From Delphinus delphis (taxonomy: Eukaryota; Chordata; Mammalia; Artiodactyla; Delphinidae): a DNA stretch of 64,000 bases. Position numbers and translations under genes: made by a program. This document shows positions 23,462 through 35,440 of the stretch, in pieces; the stretch's first letter is position 1, and each line of letters starts with the position of its first letter. The notes beneath the pieces were generated by a model that ran no database searches, was not told the origin of the DNA, and was given only the letters and a program-made list of their open reading frames with translations. The stretch spans positions 60,767,740 to 60,831,739 of the forward strand of contig NC_082691.1 of NCBI RefSeq assembly GCF_949987515.2. The letters are read 5' to 3'.

Positions 23462-24940
23462 GACTTCTCAAGGACATCTGTATTCCTAGGGCCTGGAATT
23501 AATGTTTATTGAACATTTGCAGATGGAAAGTGGTCTCGGCTGAGCCTTCATTTGGAAGAGATAAAACCAAGGCCCAAATACATCAGATTATTTAGCCAAG
23601 ATCACAGCAGTTGGGACAAAAAATGAAACACACAAAAAACAAGTGCATGAGTAATGAGCAGGAGAATTTTTAATCAAATCAAAATATTTATCAAATGTCC
23701 CCTATCAAAATTCTTAGTTTCCCTCAATCACTTGGATATGTGAAAGGATGTGCTTTTAGTATGGCAAATACACCCAAGGAGATAAGACATTTCCTTTGCC
23801 TATCTCATCTGCAAAGTGCTTTGTGTAATGATCCAAGGGCGTGACGAAATATCAGAATTCAGGAATGGACAGATGTAATGCCCAGAAAACACATTTGTGA
23901 AATTCAACCAGTTAAGAACTCTGTTGCCTTGAATTTGACAGTGATTCTTTCACAAAAAGTCTCCCCTGGTTTTGAATTAAGTTACACTAAACCAGGAGAG
24001 ACCAGTTTCTTGTTCCCTTTCATGTAGTCTCAAGTTTTCTCAGGAATCCTTCAATCTCTCCCATAACCATGCTCCTTGCCAGGAACGTGGTAGATCAGGG
24101 GTCACAATCTCTCCTTCTGAAGGCTGTGAAGGGCTCACATCCACACCTTTTAATTATTTTTAAAATTTATTCTTAAATGTCTTTTCAAAGACTTTCAGGG
24201 TTTGGGGAAGAATTGTCATATTTCTTTCCTCATGTGTTTTTATCCTCACTTCTTTTTCATGTGGCACTAATTCTCTTTCTCTCACGATACTTCCCCTTCT
24301 GTGGTTTCCCATGTAATTTGGAATTTTCTTTTTCTTTTTCCATTGAAAGGGGAAGGTAGCCTTAGAGAAATCAGGGTGAGGTTAACCTGGCTAATCCTTC
24401 TCCCCACACAGCTCAAACGTGTCCAGTTCATCTCCCGTTCCAAGTTCTTCATTAGGTGAGACCTCCATGGACCAGCCAGAGAGGCCCCAATTGCCTCAGG
24501 ACACAATAAAACATCTGGTTATGTGTGCAATGGGAGAGGAAACAAAGAATTCCTTTCTGAGGTCAATAAGCCAATTGCAGGAGCTAACCCAACCTCACAA
24601 AGCAGCCCACAGCAACAGGTGGGAGCCTCTGCTGGGACAGCTGTGCACACCCACTGGCCAGGTGTGACATCAGCCTGCAGCCCAGGAGGGCTCCATCTCA
24701 CCCCTCCTTCCCCTGCCTGCGTGCCAAGCTCTCAGATATCCAGAAAAGCAAGAACAAAGCTCCAGCAAATTCGCGAGCGACATGGGAGAAGCCTCTAGAA
24801 GCTTGTATATCCTGCATTCGAAAGTCCTTAGATTTTACTGCTACCAGTAGAAACCAGGCAGCCAATGAGGCAGCGGCAAGAGGAAGAGGCCAGGAGGAAA
24901 GGAAAGTGGAGGAGGAGAGAGAGGAGACATCAACACATAA
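23462..24940. other. Unclassified non-coding sequence
   Basis: No exon, repeat or structure supported. Short frames of 60-91 codons appear random. Confidence 0.5.
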
Positions 24941-24954
24941 AGTGCGATCAGCCG

Positions 24955-25383
24955 GGCTTCCCTGGTGGCGCAGTGGTTAAGAATCCGCCTGCCAATGCAG
25001 GGGACACGGGGTCGAGCCCTGATCCGGGAAGATCCCACATGCTGCGGAGCAACTAAGCCTTTGAGCCACAACTACTGAGCCTGCGCTCTAGAGCCTGCGA
25101 GTCACAACTATTGAGCCCACATGCCACAACTACTGAGCCTGTGTGCCACAACTACTGAGACCATGTGCCACAACTACTGAGCCCACGTGCCACAACTAAT
25201 GAGCCTGTGTGCCACAACTACTGAAGCCCATGTGCCTAGAGCCGGTGCTCTGCAACAAGAGAAGCCACTGCAATGAGAAGCCCGCGCACCCTGACAAGTA
25301 GCCCCGGCTCGCCGCAACTAGAGAAAGCCCGCGCGCACAGCAACGAAGACCCAACGCAGCCAAAAATAAATTAATTAATTTAA
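24955..25383 (+). mobile_element. Long CHR SINE with internal 22-bp minisatellite
   Basis: Head GGGCTTCCCTGGTGGCGCAG at 24955, tail 'caacgcagccaaaaataaattaattaatttaaaaaaa'. It is about twice the length of the short form because of six 22-bp units between 25103 and 25235. Imperfect TSD GATCAGCC / AATCAGCC flanks it. Confidence 0.93.
25103..25235 (+). repeat. Six-unit 22-bp tandem array within a SINE
   Basis: The unit CACAACTACTGAGCCTGTGT plus GC recurs at 25103, 25125, 25147, 25169, 25191 and 25213 with point differences (for example TATTGAGCCCACATGC, TAATGAGCCTGTGTGC); the last unit is 23 bp. Confidence 0.93.
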
Positions 25384-25524
25384 AAAAATACAATCAGCCA
25401 ATCAAATTTGCATCCACATGTCAACATCCGTTCGCCACCTCCTCCCTCTCAGTCACTAAGGCAAAGCACAGCTGCCCCTCTTCCAAACCAGCGGCCACAG
25501 TCTCGCTGTGACCCTTAGTGTTCT

Positions 25525-25720
25525 TCTGAAGAAAAACTTTTTTAGCACACACACATTGGAATCACCTGGGTATCTTTAAAAAATACTGATGCCTGGCTTC
25601 CGCCCCCAGACATTCTGATTTAATTGACCTGGGGTAGCAAGTAGACATCTGGATTTTTAAAGCTCCCCAGGCAATATTAACGTGTAACAAACTTTGGGAA
25701 CCACTGAATTACTAGCCAGG
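25525..25720. mobile_element. MER5-like hAT fragment
   Basis: 'cacattggaatcacctgggtatctttaaaaaatactgatgcctggcttccgcccccagacattctgattta' ... 'aactttgggaaccactg': a typical MER5 body and terminus. Confidence 0.75.
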
Positions 25721-26200
25721 TAGGTCCTAGGGTCCATGCCCTACACACTCTCAGAACAAATCTCTCAGAACAGGCTCCACTTCCTCCAGGGGACCCATCA
25801 CCCTTTTGTAAGGGAAAAGTTCAGATCCAGCCTATATTTATTGCACACCTGTTACGTGCCGTGCCCTGTGGACAATACAGTATGCATTGTCTAGCTTAAC
25901 CCAGCTTGGGGAGCGGGGTGCCGTTCCTGGCAAGTACCTGTTCCAAAGGCACAAAGCTGTCTTGTAAGTGTAAACTGTCTGATCTTTATGTTCTGTGGCT
26001 TCCTGCTTCCAAGATGCTCCTCAGACAGGGTGATTGACAGGTATCACTGTGTTCACATGTGAGAGAGGATGATTTGATAAGGCCACAGGTCATGAGGGGA
26101 GACTGGGAAGAAACAGAGATCCTAGAGGCTCATCCCATTGATACTGAACAGGTATACAAACTTTAAAGTGGCTAATTTTTTACGAAAAGTGCAAAAATCA
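25721..26200. other. Unclassified non-coding sequence
   Basis: Includes a faint L2/old-repeat-like segment ('tatttattgcacacctgttacgtgccgtgcc') at about 25835-25865. Otherwise nothing. Confidence 0.45.
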
Positions 26201-26204
26201 TGTA

Positions 26205-26402
26205 AAGGTTAAAGACATGGGCTCGTGAGCCATACAAATCTTGGCCTCAAAAACTAGCTATGTCCCTTATTAGCTGCGAACTGAGCAAATTATTTATCCA
26301 CCCGAGCCTCAGTTTTTCCATCTCAGTATCTACTGCATGGGGTTGTTTTGAGGATAAAATGAAGTAATGCATGCAAAGTACAAAGCACGGTGTCTTGATA
26401 AG
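26205..26402 (+). mobile_element. MIR SINE
   Basis: 'gttaaagacatgggctcgtgagcc', 'cgagcctcagtttttccatctcag', 'ggggttgttttgaggataaaatgaagtaatgcatgcaaagtac' follow the MIR consensus order. Confidence 0.78.
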
Positions 26403-26409
26403 TGTGACC

Positions 26410-26600
26410 TTTTTTTTTTTTTGGCTGCGCCTCACGGCTTTTGGGATCTTAGTTCCCCAACCAGGGATTGAACTCGTGTCTCCAGCAGTGGAAGCGCAGA
26501 GTCCTAACCACTGGACCACTAGAGAAAGCCCGCCAGCAGCAACGAAGACCCAAGGCAGCCAAAAATAAAATAAACAAAATAAATTTTTTAAAAAAAGAAT
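26410..26600. mobile_element. Inverted composite of two CHR SINE parts
   Basis: 26410-26520 is a reverse-strand SINE (poly(T), 'ggctgcgcctcacggctttt', 'ctaaccactggaccact') that stops before the usual CAGGGAAG end. It runs straight into a forward-strand SINE tail at 26521-26597 ('agagaaagcccgccagcagcaacgaagacccaaggcagcc', then AAAATAAA-rich). No TSD was found. Confidence 0.8.
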
Positions 26601-26990
26601 CATTTGAGCTAAAACAGACACAAAGGAAAGCTTCCTGCAGAAAGTGATGGGAAGCCAGGGACTGTTGGAAGGATGAATAGGAATTAGCAAGGTGAACAAA
26701 GAAGGATGATGTTGGGCGGGTTAGAGTATATCTTGGGGAGATCCAAGTTTACAGTGTGACCCCACCTTCCTGGGATTCTATGCATAGAGAGATATATAAA
26801 CTCGAAGCTTAAGTTATATACTGGGCACAAAAATTTATTTTCAGGCAATGTAGGTTTGTATTCTCAGGACAATGCCAAGTATGGACATTAGTCAAGACTA
26901 AGCAATAGGCCTAGAGAAAGAGAGACTTTCAGGTATGAAATACAGCAGTGACGAGCAGCAAGGCACTGCACGTGTCACACTTCCTGGGCT
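26601..26990. other. Unclassified non-coding sequence
   Basis: Nothing recognised. Confidence 0.5.
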
Positions 26991-26994
26991 ATAA

Positions 26995-27118
26995 ACACGT
27001 CTCCTAGTCTATGAACTGCCTGAAGTGAGAACAGGTACTGGATTTTATTTGCATTTTGATGCTCAGAGCCTAGCACAGTGCCTCACACTTAGGAGATGTT
27101 CACTTGATGTTGGTTGTT
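26995..27118 (+). mobile_element. L2 3' end
   Basis: 'ctatgaactgcctgaagtgagaacaggtactgg' and 'gatgctcagagcctagcacagtgcctcacac' match the L2 terminal region. Confidence 0.65.
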
Positions 27119-27200
27119 TGGTTTGTTGGCTCATTGGTTGGTTGATTGGTTGGGTGGGTGTATGGGTGGATGGATGGCTGGATGGTTGGATGGGAGAGAG
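27115..27200. repeat. (TTGG)n/(TGGA)n simple repeat
   Basis: GGTTGGTTGATTGGTTGGGTG passes into GGATGGATGGCTGGATGGTTGG. Degenerate tetranucleotide microsatellite. Confidence 0.85.
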
Positions 27201-29270
27201 GGAATGTAAAGTGTCTAGAGCAGTGTCTGACATAATAAATTGTAATTATATATTTCTATTGCCCTGCAGCATAAACACCTTAATTTTCATAAACACTAAA
27301 ATAGTTGGGTCTATGAATTCCTACTCATTTAACCTATTTTAATACCGTTCTTGGAATAGCGTTTTTCTTATAATGGAAAAAATATAGCCATTGTTTCACG
27401 TATGTTTTGTTTGTGCAGAGAAACTAAAATACAAATGCATTCTGAATAAAACCTACCACCATAACACTGTAACACCGCTGAGCATTAATCCTTGAAAGAG
27501 GACCTGCTGATTTGTCATAAACCTGAATGAACAGATGTGCTTGGTCCCCAGGGCCATTACCTTTCTTACCTCGGGAGTGGAAGGGACTTTCACAGGCTAT
27601 GTTACTAAAACCTTGTTTTAGATACTATTGCTGAGAAACAAACCATTTCAAAATTTTGTCGTGTAAAGTATCTGTTGTATTACGGTTACAGGTTCAGTGA
27701 CTCAGGACTAGGACAGGATATAGTGGGGAAAACTTCCTCTGCTCCATGCTGTCAGGGGCCACATCTGGGAAGGTGCAAAGGCTGGGGGAATGTGATGGCT
27801 GGGGACTGGAATCATCGGGAAACTCCTTTGTTCTCATATGTGGTCCCTGACATGGGATGACTTGAGCACTGAACTTAGCAGGAGTGTAAATCAGTGTCTA
27901 CGTGAGTCCTCTTCATGCAATGTGTTTCCCCCAAACTTGGCAGCCTCAGTATAGTTGAACTTCTTCTAAGACAGCTCACAGCTCCAGTGTATGGGTTTCC
28001 ATGGACAAGGCAGAAGCTGCATTGCCTTTTATGACCCAGCCTTGGGAATCATGTCATGTTGCCATCATATATTCTACTGGCTGAAGTAAACACAAGTCCA
28101 TCCAGCTTTCCTGGGAGAGGACATCCACCCCATATCTTGATAAGAGGAATGTTTTTGCAGGACTGTTTTGTTTTTGATAGGAGTTTTGCAGCCATTGTTA
28201 AAATACCACACCCCTAATTCTTAGAAACTGAACCCTAGAACCCAACAGAATGAAATCTTACCTTAACTCATTTCATCACCCTTTGAGACTCATTTTTCTT
28301 GACATGTATTATTCGCTTTTTGTGAGGGGAGAATTGGATCACCAGCACCCCCTCATGCCTGGAATATGCTGGCAACATGGTGGCAGGAAAACCTCACCCC
28401 CATTTTCCTGAATTCAGTGCTCACCTTAGATGATGCCAATTTTGAGAGAAGAGCCCTTGGCACCAGATTTCCGTTGGAGCAGTAGCAGGAGGCCTTCTTA
28501 ACGCAGCAACAGAACCCATATTAGGAAGCCAGGGCCCAGCAGTTGAGCCTGGAGTAACAGCCGACGACCGAGCAAGCGTGCCCAGAGCAGTGACACCCCC
28601 CGAGCTTCCACCTGCCCCACAAATGCACTCCTTCTCCCTAGGATCTTGGCAGCCGGTTTTCGTGCTTTTGCAAGTGCAACGATTTTCTGGAAGGACTCAG
28701 GGCAACAGGCAAGTGGGCAGTTTCCTGTGGATTCAGATCGTTTAGGACATGTCATTTGGGACTAAGGGACTGTTTCTTATACATCAAGGAGTTTTGTAAA
28801 ATAAGGTGGGTGGATGCCAGGACCTTGTGTCAGGGCCCAGAGATCTTGGGACTTCAGACTAACTGGCACCAGGGAGCTGAGAGGTCAAGATATGGAATGC
28901 TGGGATTCAGATGACACCCTGGGCTCTGTCCAGCGAGACATCACAGCAACTCTAAGGGACCCACAGGAACCAGCCACGTTGTGTCCCATTTCCACTGGTG
29001 TACACATCTTGGAATGAGTGCCCAGAGGTGGTTCTTCCTGCCCTACCCGCCTGGAACCGACGTCCTACAGTGCACTTTAGGCCATCAGCTATGGCCAGTC
29101 ATCCTGTGCTTACCTTGCCTCATGCTACCTTGAATGACTTGCCATGTGGGAGAGAAAGAACCATCTCCACTCCCCACAGTGTCACTCAGGACCAGTTAGC
29201 AGAACCAGTACCAGCCTTCTTAAATGTACACCATTCAGGATACAGCAGGATCACTAGCTAAGCTTATTTA
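27201..29270. other. Unclassified non-coding sequence
   Basis: About 2 kb. A possible old-repeat scrap lies at 28035-28140. A reverse-strand 85-codon frame at 28498-28755 has no recognised domain. No gene supported. Confidence 0.45.
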
Positions 29271-29284
29271 AAGAGTAGTTGTTG

Positions 29285-29489
29285 GGCTTCCCTGGTGGCA
29301 CAGTGGTTGAGAATCCACCTGCCGATGCAGGGGACGCGGGTTCGTGCCCCGGTCCGGGAAGATCCCACATGCCGCGGAGCGGCTGGGCCTGTGAGCCGTG
29401 GCCGCTGAGCCTGCGCGTCCGGAGCCTGTGCTCCGCAACAGGAGAGGCCACAATGGTGAGAGGCCCAAGTACCACAAAAAAAAAAAAAA
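29285..29489 (+). mobile_element. Short-form CHR SINE with TSD
   Basis: GGGCTTCCCTGGTGGCACAG ... GAGAGGCCCAAGTACCAC plus poly(A). TSD AGAGTAGTTGTT at 29273-29284 and 29490-29501. Confidence 0.96.
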
Positions 29490-29609
29490 AGAGTAGTTGT
29501 TATTAATGATAATCATAGGTAACCTCTGTGAGCCCTCGTTGTTGTGCTTTGCTTACCGCAAACAATGTGGGTTATCTGTTTTAATCCTCAGAACAATCGT
29601 GAGTTTCGA

Positions 29610-30695
29610 GGATTAGTGTCCCAGACACTAGTACTTCTAGATACTCATTGGCCGTACATGGTTACAATTAAGTTTAGAAAATGCTGATCCTTCTAAATGG
29701 TAATATAAAAGGTAATTCTCCAAGAAGAGGATATATGTAGAATTTTACAAACTTCTTTAATCATAAAACAGCTGGGATAACTGATAGTTTAGAAACACCA
29801 GTTTGAAACCTGAGTGGGTCACCATAAAATGTATTTAGTGTTCTATGAGTTCAGTCTAAGAGCTATTTGGAAACAAATATAAGTCTAAATCATTATAGCT
29901 GGATTTAGTGTAACTGTCTTTGAAAATAGTTACTGGGGATATACCAAGGATGGCCTGGTGACTCCTGGAAGTAGCTGATGGTTTGTTTTTAGAAATCTGT
30001 TATCTGCTCCACAACTCTCCAAAAAAGCCTGCTGCATCCCAGGAGCAAGGAGCATCCTGTGCTCCCCACACCCAGTCATATTGTACAAGGTGAGGAAGCT
30101 GAGAGTGAAGATTTTGAGCCCATTCAGATGTTCACAGCCTGTCCTGCTGCTGATCACCCCATTCCCCAAGAGTCTTGAAGGCTCTTTCCTGAGTGCCATG
30201 CTGGAGCCCAGGACTAAGGTGACCAGCCATATTTTAATCCCCAAGATCAATATAAGCTCCAATTTCTTCCTTCATTCTGTTTGTTTTTTATAAACTCACA
30301 TCCTAAAATACACTCCTGTTACCTTTGTTCCTTCGGATATCATCAAAATATTTCAGGAGACAAGCCTACTTTTGCAGCATTTACACATCTTCGGTGCAAC
30401 CCGCTCTGTGTTCCACCATATGCCTTGAAGAAGTGCCATTTGTGGTTAGTATACTTCTAGGTTACACTTAGCTCTCTGTTGATTCTGCTTGAATTTAAAT
30501 GACCATGCGTTTTTTAACTGTGGCAGATCAGAAAAAGATTTTTTTCTCCATATCACATCAAGTAAAGGTAGTCTTAGTTAAACTCAGTTGTCAACACCTT
30601 CCTCAGATTAGGCTTTACTTTGAAAGCATCACCTGCATAATCGTTAACGTTAATTTATTCATTAAATTATATATACATATGCATATAAAATGATG
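29610..30695. other. Unclassified non-coding sequence
   Basis: AT-rich, no supported feature. A weak MIR-like scrap precedes it at 29520-29610. Confidence 0.45.
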
Positions 30696-30699
30696 CCAG

Positions 30700-30905
30700 G
30701 CATAGATCTGAGCAATTTACAACTCACAACTTAAATTGCACATTTAGTCATCTATGAGGCAGTACTATTATTATCCACATTTCATATTTGAGGGAAAGAG
30801 GCACAGAGAGGTTAAGTAACTTGGCATGAAGTCTCCCAGCTGGGAAGGGTTGGAGCAGGAATTTGAACACAGACAACTTAGCTCCAGAGTCTTTACTCTT
30901 ACCAA
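30700..30905 (-). mobile_element. MIR SINE
   Basis: Reverse-strand MIR: 'attattatccacatttcatatttgagggaaagaggcacagagaggttaagtaacttgg', 'gaatttgaacacagacaacttagctccagagtc'. Confidence 0.75.
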
Positions 30906-31297
30906 GGAATTCTTAGCAAACAAACACAGTTGTATTTGCCCTTTCTATGACCAAGGGGTTTGATAAGCTCAAAGCATTTTCAACCAAAATAGTGCATGGT
31001 CAATTACTGTGTTAGTTTCTTACACAACTCTTCAGGAGATGGCTGGAAACCTTCCTTACTGATAAAAAGTAAAAACGGAGCCCTGTTTCATTTTTATTAT
31101 TATAAGACTGAAGTGAAAAAATTAAACTAGAAAACATTTAAATTATTTAAAATAGAAGCTCCTCGATCCCAAATCATTATTGAAATATTACAAAAGCTAA
31201 AGTCTCATAGGTATATTATACGTGCTAGGATGTAATTTGGGGGGGTTGAATAAATTTATTTAGAGAAAAATCTATGTTACGCAAACCTGATATTTAT
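30906..31297. other. Unclassified non-coding sequence
   Basis: Nothing recognised. Confidence 0.5.
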
Positions 31298-31305
31298 TCC
31301 TTCTT

Positions 31306-31515
31306 TTTTTTTTTTTTTTTTTACCGTACGCGGGCCTCTCACTGCTGCGGTCTCTCCCGTTGCGGAGCACAGGCTCCGGACGCGCAGGCCCCGCGGCCAT
31401 GGCTCGCGAGCCCAGCCGCTCTGCGGCATGCGGGATCCTCCCGGACCGGGGCACGAACCCACGTCCCCCCGCATCGGCAGGCGGACTCTCAACCACTGCG
31501 CCACCAGGGAAGCCC
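31306..31515 (-). mobile_element. Short-form CHR SINE with TSD
   Basis: Poly(T), ACCGTACGCGGGCCTCTCAC ... CCACCAGGGAAGCCC. TSD TCCTTCTT at 31298-31305 and 31516-31523. Its CpG sites are well preserved, suggesting a fairly young copy. Confidence 0.94.
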
Positions 31516-31523
31516 TCCTTCTT

Positions 31524-32085
31524 CTTTTAACTCCTGACTCTTACAAACAATAATATATAACAGAAACAGTATTTTTATTTGAAAACTTTTATTTCAAGGT
31601 CAAAATCTCTTCGGAGGTTTAAATTTTGTTTTTACATAAAATAGTGTTCTGTCTTGCATTTTGAAAAGATTTTAATTCATATCAAGAGATGCCATAAAAT
31701 GGCAGGTATTAAGCCCCACCAAAAGTGAATCCTTTCTTAATACCTGCTAGGTTAAAAGTTTTCATGTCTAACAACATTTCTTAACCACTTTTTTTGTACA
31801 TCTTAGTTTCTTTAAATATATTATAGCTGTGAGATCCAGACCACAGAAAACTCTAATATTTTAGATTTATTTGATTTCTAGTTATGCTTAAAACTTACCT
31901 AATTTTCCCTCTAAGGTAAAGACCTCCTAGTACAAAACAAAACTGATGCAAACTTGGGGGAAAAAAAGGTTTTTGTTTCTCTGTGGCAAGTTTTTCCTTT
32001 TTTTTCTCATTCCAATTATAACGGTAATTAATTAAAGAAATTATGAAAGATACAGAAAATATATACATTGGGCTATTTCCTTACA
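31524..32085. other. Unclassified non-coding sequence
   Basis: AT-rich, no supported feature. Confidence 0.5.
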
Positions 32086-32089
32086 TTGA

Positions 32090-32470
32090 TTTCCTATGCA
32101 TGGGGCTTTTTAAATATAGTTGTAATCATAGTACATTTATAATTTTGTATCCTGCTTTTTTCGCATACTATATTACAACCATGTTACTGTGCACTCTTCA
32201 CAAACATTATTTTTTATTGCAGCATGAGCATCATACTTATTTAGCTATTTCCTAAGGTTAGGACATGCACAATATATTCCATTTTTAATATTAGAAATAA
32301 TGCTGCCATGAATGCCTTTCTGTATTTAGGATCATTTCCTTAAGATAGATTCTTAGAATCGATAATTCTTGAATTACAGAATATTAAAGGATATTAGTAT
32401 TTTGAAACTCTTGATACAGATGGCCAAATTACTTTCTGAGATGATTTTAACAGTGTACATTGCCTAGCAA
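32090..32470 (-). mobile_element. Probable old L1 3'-region fragment
   Basis: 'atattccatttttaatattagaaataatgctgccatgaatgcc' and neighbouring phrases resemble reverse-strand L1 3' regions seen also at 2.5 and 42.0 kb. Diverged. Confidence 0.45.
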
Positions 32471-32504
32471 TTTCCTGCCTATATTTGATATGCTTTTTAG
32501 TGTG

Positions 32505-32528
32505 TCTGTATGTGTGTGTGTGTGTGTT
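32505..32528. repeat. (TG)n microsatellite
   Basis: GTGTCTGTATGTGTGTGTGT followed by GTGTGTT. Short dinucleotide run. Confidence 0.85.
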
Positions 32529-32564
32529 AACTTGTGCAGCCTGGGAGAGCATGGATATTGACCA

Positions 32565-32715
32565 GATCCATTGCTGCACAGTGGAAAGAGCTTGAACCTG
32601 CCCTGCAAGGACCTGGCTCTTTGTCCTGACTCTACAACTAACTGCTGTGAGAACATGAGCAGCTAACTTACCTTAACGTTCCTTGTATAATGGGGAGATT
32701 GGGCCAGACCAGACA
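32565..32715 (+). mobile_element. MIR SINE
   Basis: 'gcacagtggaaagagcttgaacctgcc', 'tcctgactctacaactaactgctgtgagaacatgagcagctaac', 'ataatggggaga' follow MIR order. Confidence 0.65.
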
Positions 32716-32834
32716 CGTTCATTTATTTATAAATCTTTGCTGACCGCTTTTTGGTTCTTGATGCCAAAGAGATTAGAAAATATGAGTGCAGTGTCCTTTC
32801 TCAGGATATTACAACCTCCTGGGGGACAAATATG

Positions 32835-33065
32835 TGGAAGCAGAATCACATGAAGTTTAGGAGTATGAACTACAGAAGCAACTGATCAATCCTAGTTATT
32901 AGCTGTGTAAGCTTGAGCAGTGAGAGCCCTCTTAGCTTCGGTTTCCTCATCTATGAAAAGGGGATAATAATATCTTTGTCACAGGGCTATCGTGCAGATT
33001 GAATGAGACAATCGTTAGTGTGCCTGGTGCAGTATGTGTCCAGTAATTGTTAGGGTTGCTTTTTT
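32835..33065 (+). mobile_element. MIR SINE
   Basis: 'tagttattagctgtgtaagcttgagcag', 'cttcggtttcctcatctatgaaaaggggataataata', 'gtgcctggtgcagtatgtgtccagtaattgtt'. Confidence 0.78.
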
Positions 33066-33835
33066 CTCTTTTGTTGCTGATATGAATCTAATATATTTGG
33101 TAAGTCTTAAGTGGCAGGGAGCACATGTGCAGAGGCATGGCTTCACAAAAGAATATCATGTGTTCAAAGAATGGGTCCTGGGTTCTGAGCACTGAACAAA
33201 TGTGGAAGAGCAGTAAGCAGCAGGTGCAAGGTCCGGGTCACGGGCCACAACGAAGGTGCTTTTCAGTTCTGATAGGCCGTGGTAGCCACTTCACAGAGGT
33301 GGATGGACCTCCCCCGCCCAAAATTTGCCTTGATGTTGATACTGATGATGCCACGTGCCCACCAAGAGGATATGAAGTTTTATTACTCACATAATGAGAC
33401 TTGCTGGAGAGAGCAGGACAGGTTCCCCAGCAGGTCTGAAAATGGCCTGAGAGAGCTGGGAGGGACAACTGGCTTAGGGCTGTGCGGTGCTTGGTGGAGG
33501 GGGGGGAGGGGGGGTGGACTAGAGGAGGGAGCTGCACCCGCAGAGGCTTGTGCGGTTTTGACGTCCTGCTGGCACCAAGGGAGGAGGCACGTGGGCCTTC
33601 TGAGTGACATGAAAGCATCAGCAGTCATTAACCCAAATTGTTGTCGGACTTCACCACACGGGTTGTGGTTTTATGATGGACAGAGGGAATCACAGTGGCT
33701 TTCTTCCCTTCTTAAAAGTAAAAGCCTTCTCTCTGGACCCTACCTCTCCCCACCCCTTTTTGCTTTTTTCTCATTCCCACCTTCTCCAGTCCTAGGTTAA
33801 CAACAGTCTCTGCTCCAAATGCTCTCTCCTCCTCC
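33066..33835. other. Unclassified non-coding sequence
   Basis: Several overlapping frames (up to 173 codons at 33279-33800) exist on both strands without any domain; they overlap a G-rich run near 33498-33514. No gene supported. Confidence 0.5.
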
Positions 33836-34365
33836 TGTTCTTTCTGCAATCAGGTTTCCCCCGCCGCTCCTTGGTAACCGCTCTTGTCAATGTGATCACT
33901 TGCCTAAAAGCTGCTAAATCCTATGGTCCTTTCTCAGTCCCCATCACACCTGACCTGTCAGCGGCACTGGGCACAATTGGTCATCTTTTCCCTCGGCTTC
34001 CAGGATATCAAATTTGCCTCCCCTTTCTCTTTGGCTAGTTCCTTCTCAATTTCCTGACCTCGTAATGCTTGGGGTGGCCCAGGGCTCAGTCCTGGGGCCT
34101 CTGCAGTCCTCTGTCTGCACTCACTCTCTTGCTGTAAATCCATCTGGGCATGACAGCTCTCAGGAGTGTGTCTCTAGCACCCACCCCTCCCTGGAACCCA
34201 GGTTTGTATGTCCAGCTACCTACTCAGAGTTCATACACTCCAAACGGAGTTCTGCACTTCCCCGTCACTCTTGCCTCTTCCACGGTCTTCTTCATCTCTC
34301 CTAATGGAAGTGTCATCTCTCTAGTTGCTCAGGGCCCGAACTGTGCCACTATCCTGGAGTCCTTC

Positions 34366-34842
34366 TGTTACCGACCAGGTTTCTTGGCCTTCCTTAAGCA
34401 GTAGAAATTGATCAGAAGCCAGACAAGAAATTCAGGCAAGGCTTTATTGGGGCCCCTGCTGCAGTAGGGGGCAGCGAGAACAAACAACAGGTTCGCTTGC
34501 TAGCTTGCTCGCTGATGGGGGGCAAGCTTGTTCCTTATATGGGGTGAGGGTAGGGGTGTGTCCAGAGGTCGGGCCAGAAGGCTGGCTTAGGTGGTCTGCC
34601 CATGCCTTTGGTGGTGTTGTGTGCAGGGGGCATGCGCAGTACCCTGCCTTTGCTCCCAGCTCTTCACAAGCGGCAGTTGGGCTTTTTGGTCTTTTCTTGT
34701 ATTTTGTTCATAATTTGCCCCAACCGCAGGTGCACACAGTTATTTTTAGTCCCTTATAGTTTCTTTGTATTTTGTTGCTCCAGGAGACATTTGTCCAGGT
34801 ACAAGCACTGCAGCAAAGGGTCACAGGCCCCAGCCTGGCTCA
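34366..34842 (-). mobile_element. Solo LTR of a class-I-type endogenous retrovirus
   Basis: About 477 bp, TG...CA bounded. On the minus strand it has a TATA-like CATATAAGG (34533-34541) and an AATAAA signal (34443-34448) followed by GCCTTGCC, the usual U3-R-U5 order. A 4-bp TSD CTTC (34362-34365, 34843-34846) suits class I elements. Inserted in L2. No viral genes are present, so it is a recombination remnant. Confidence 0.75.
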
Positions 34843-35440
34843 CTTCCTCTTTTTCTCTCTCTCTCCACATCCAACCTGTCAGCTGATCCTCTGGGCTCCA
34901 CCTTGAATTGATATCCAGAATCTGGCCCCTCCTCACCACCTCCGCTGCTCCCACCCCAGCCCAAGCCACTGTCTTCTCTTCCCCTGGATTTCTGTAACAG
35001 CCTCTAACTGGCTGGCCTCCCTGCCTCCACCCTTGCCCTCCTACAGTCCTCAACACAGCAGTCAGAGCGATGCTTTTGAAAAGTAATTCAGATCATACAA
35101 CACATCTGTTCAGAGCCCTGCAGTGGCTGCTCGCGTCACTCAGAGTAAAAGCGAAGTCCTTCCTCTCTCCCGCCAGGCCCTTGGGAGCCTCACCTCTCCT
35201 CGTCCACGCAGCTCTAGCCACTCTTGATCTTTGCTATTTCCTGAACGTGCCAACCTTGCTCGTGTCTCAGGACCTTTGCATTTGCTGTCCCCTCTGCTTG
35301 CAATGCTCCCCCTCCAGATATCAACATGGCTCACCACCACCTCCTACCTGTCTTTGCCCAGGTGTCACCTTCTCAATGAGGCCTCTCCTGGCCATCCTGT
35401 TTTAAATTGCACCCTCCCTCCCCATCACTGTCTACCCTGT

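Noticed and set aside
25103..25235. CRISPR-like array
   Set aside because: Units are directly adjacent with no spacers and lie within a SINE in a mammalian genome. It is a minisatellite.
28498..28755. 85-codon Leu/Arg-rich minus-strand frame
   Set aside because: No domain or gene context; probably chance.
32571..32585. CAGTGGAAAGAG as a possible end of the upstream CHN2 beta2 exon (...AVEK)
   Set aside because: The match is short, no GT donor follows and the surrounding text fits the start of a MIR SINE.
33279..33800. 173-codon frame on the + strand
   Set aside because: It crosses a G-rich low-complexity run and is mirrored by frames on the other strand. No domain.
34366..34842. Retroviral coding sequence near the LTR
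   Set aside because: Both sides of the LTR are L2 sequence and a 4-bp TSD brackets it, so it is a solo LTR with no internal region.
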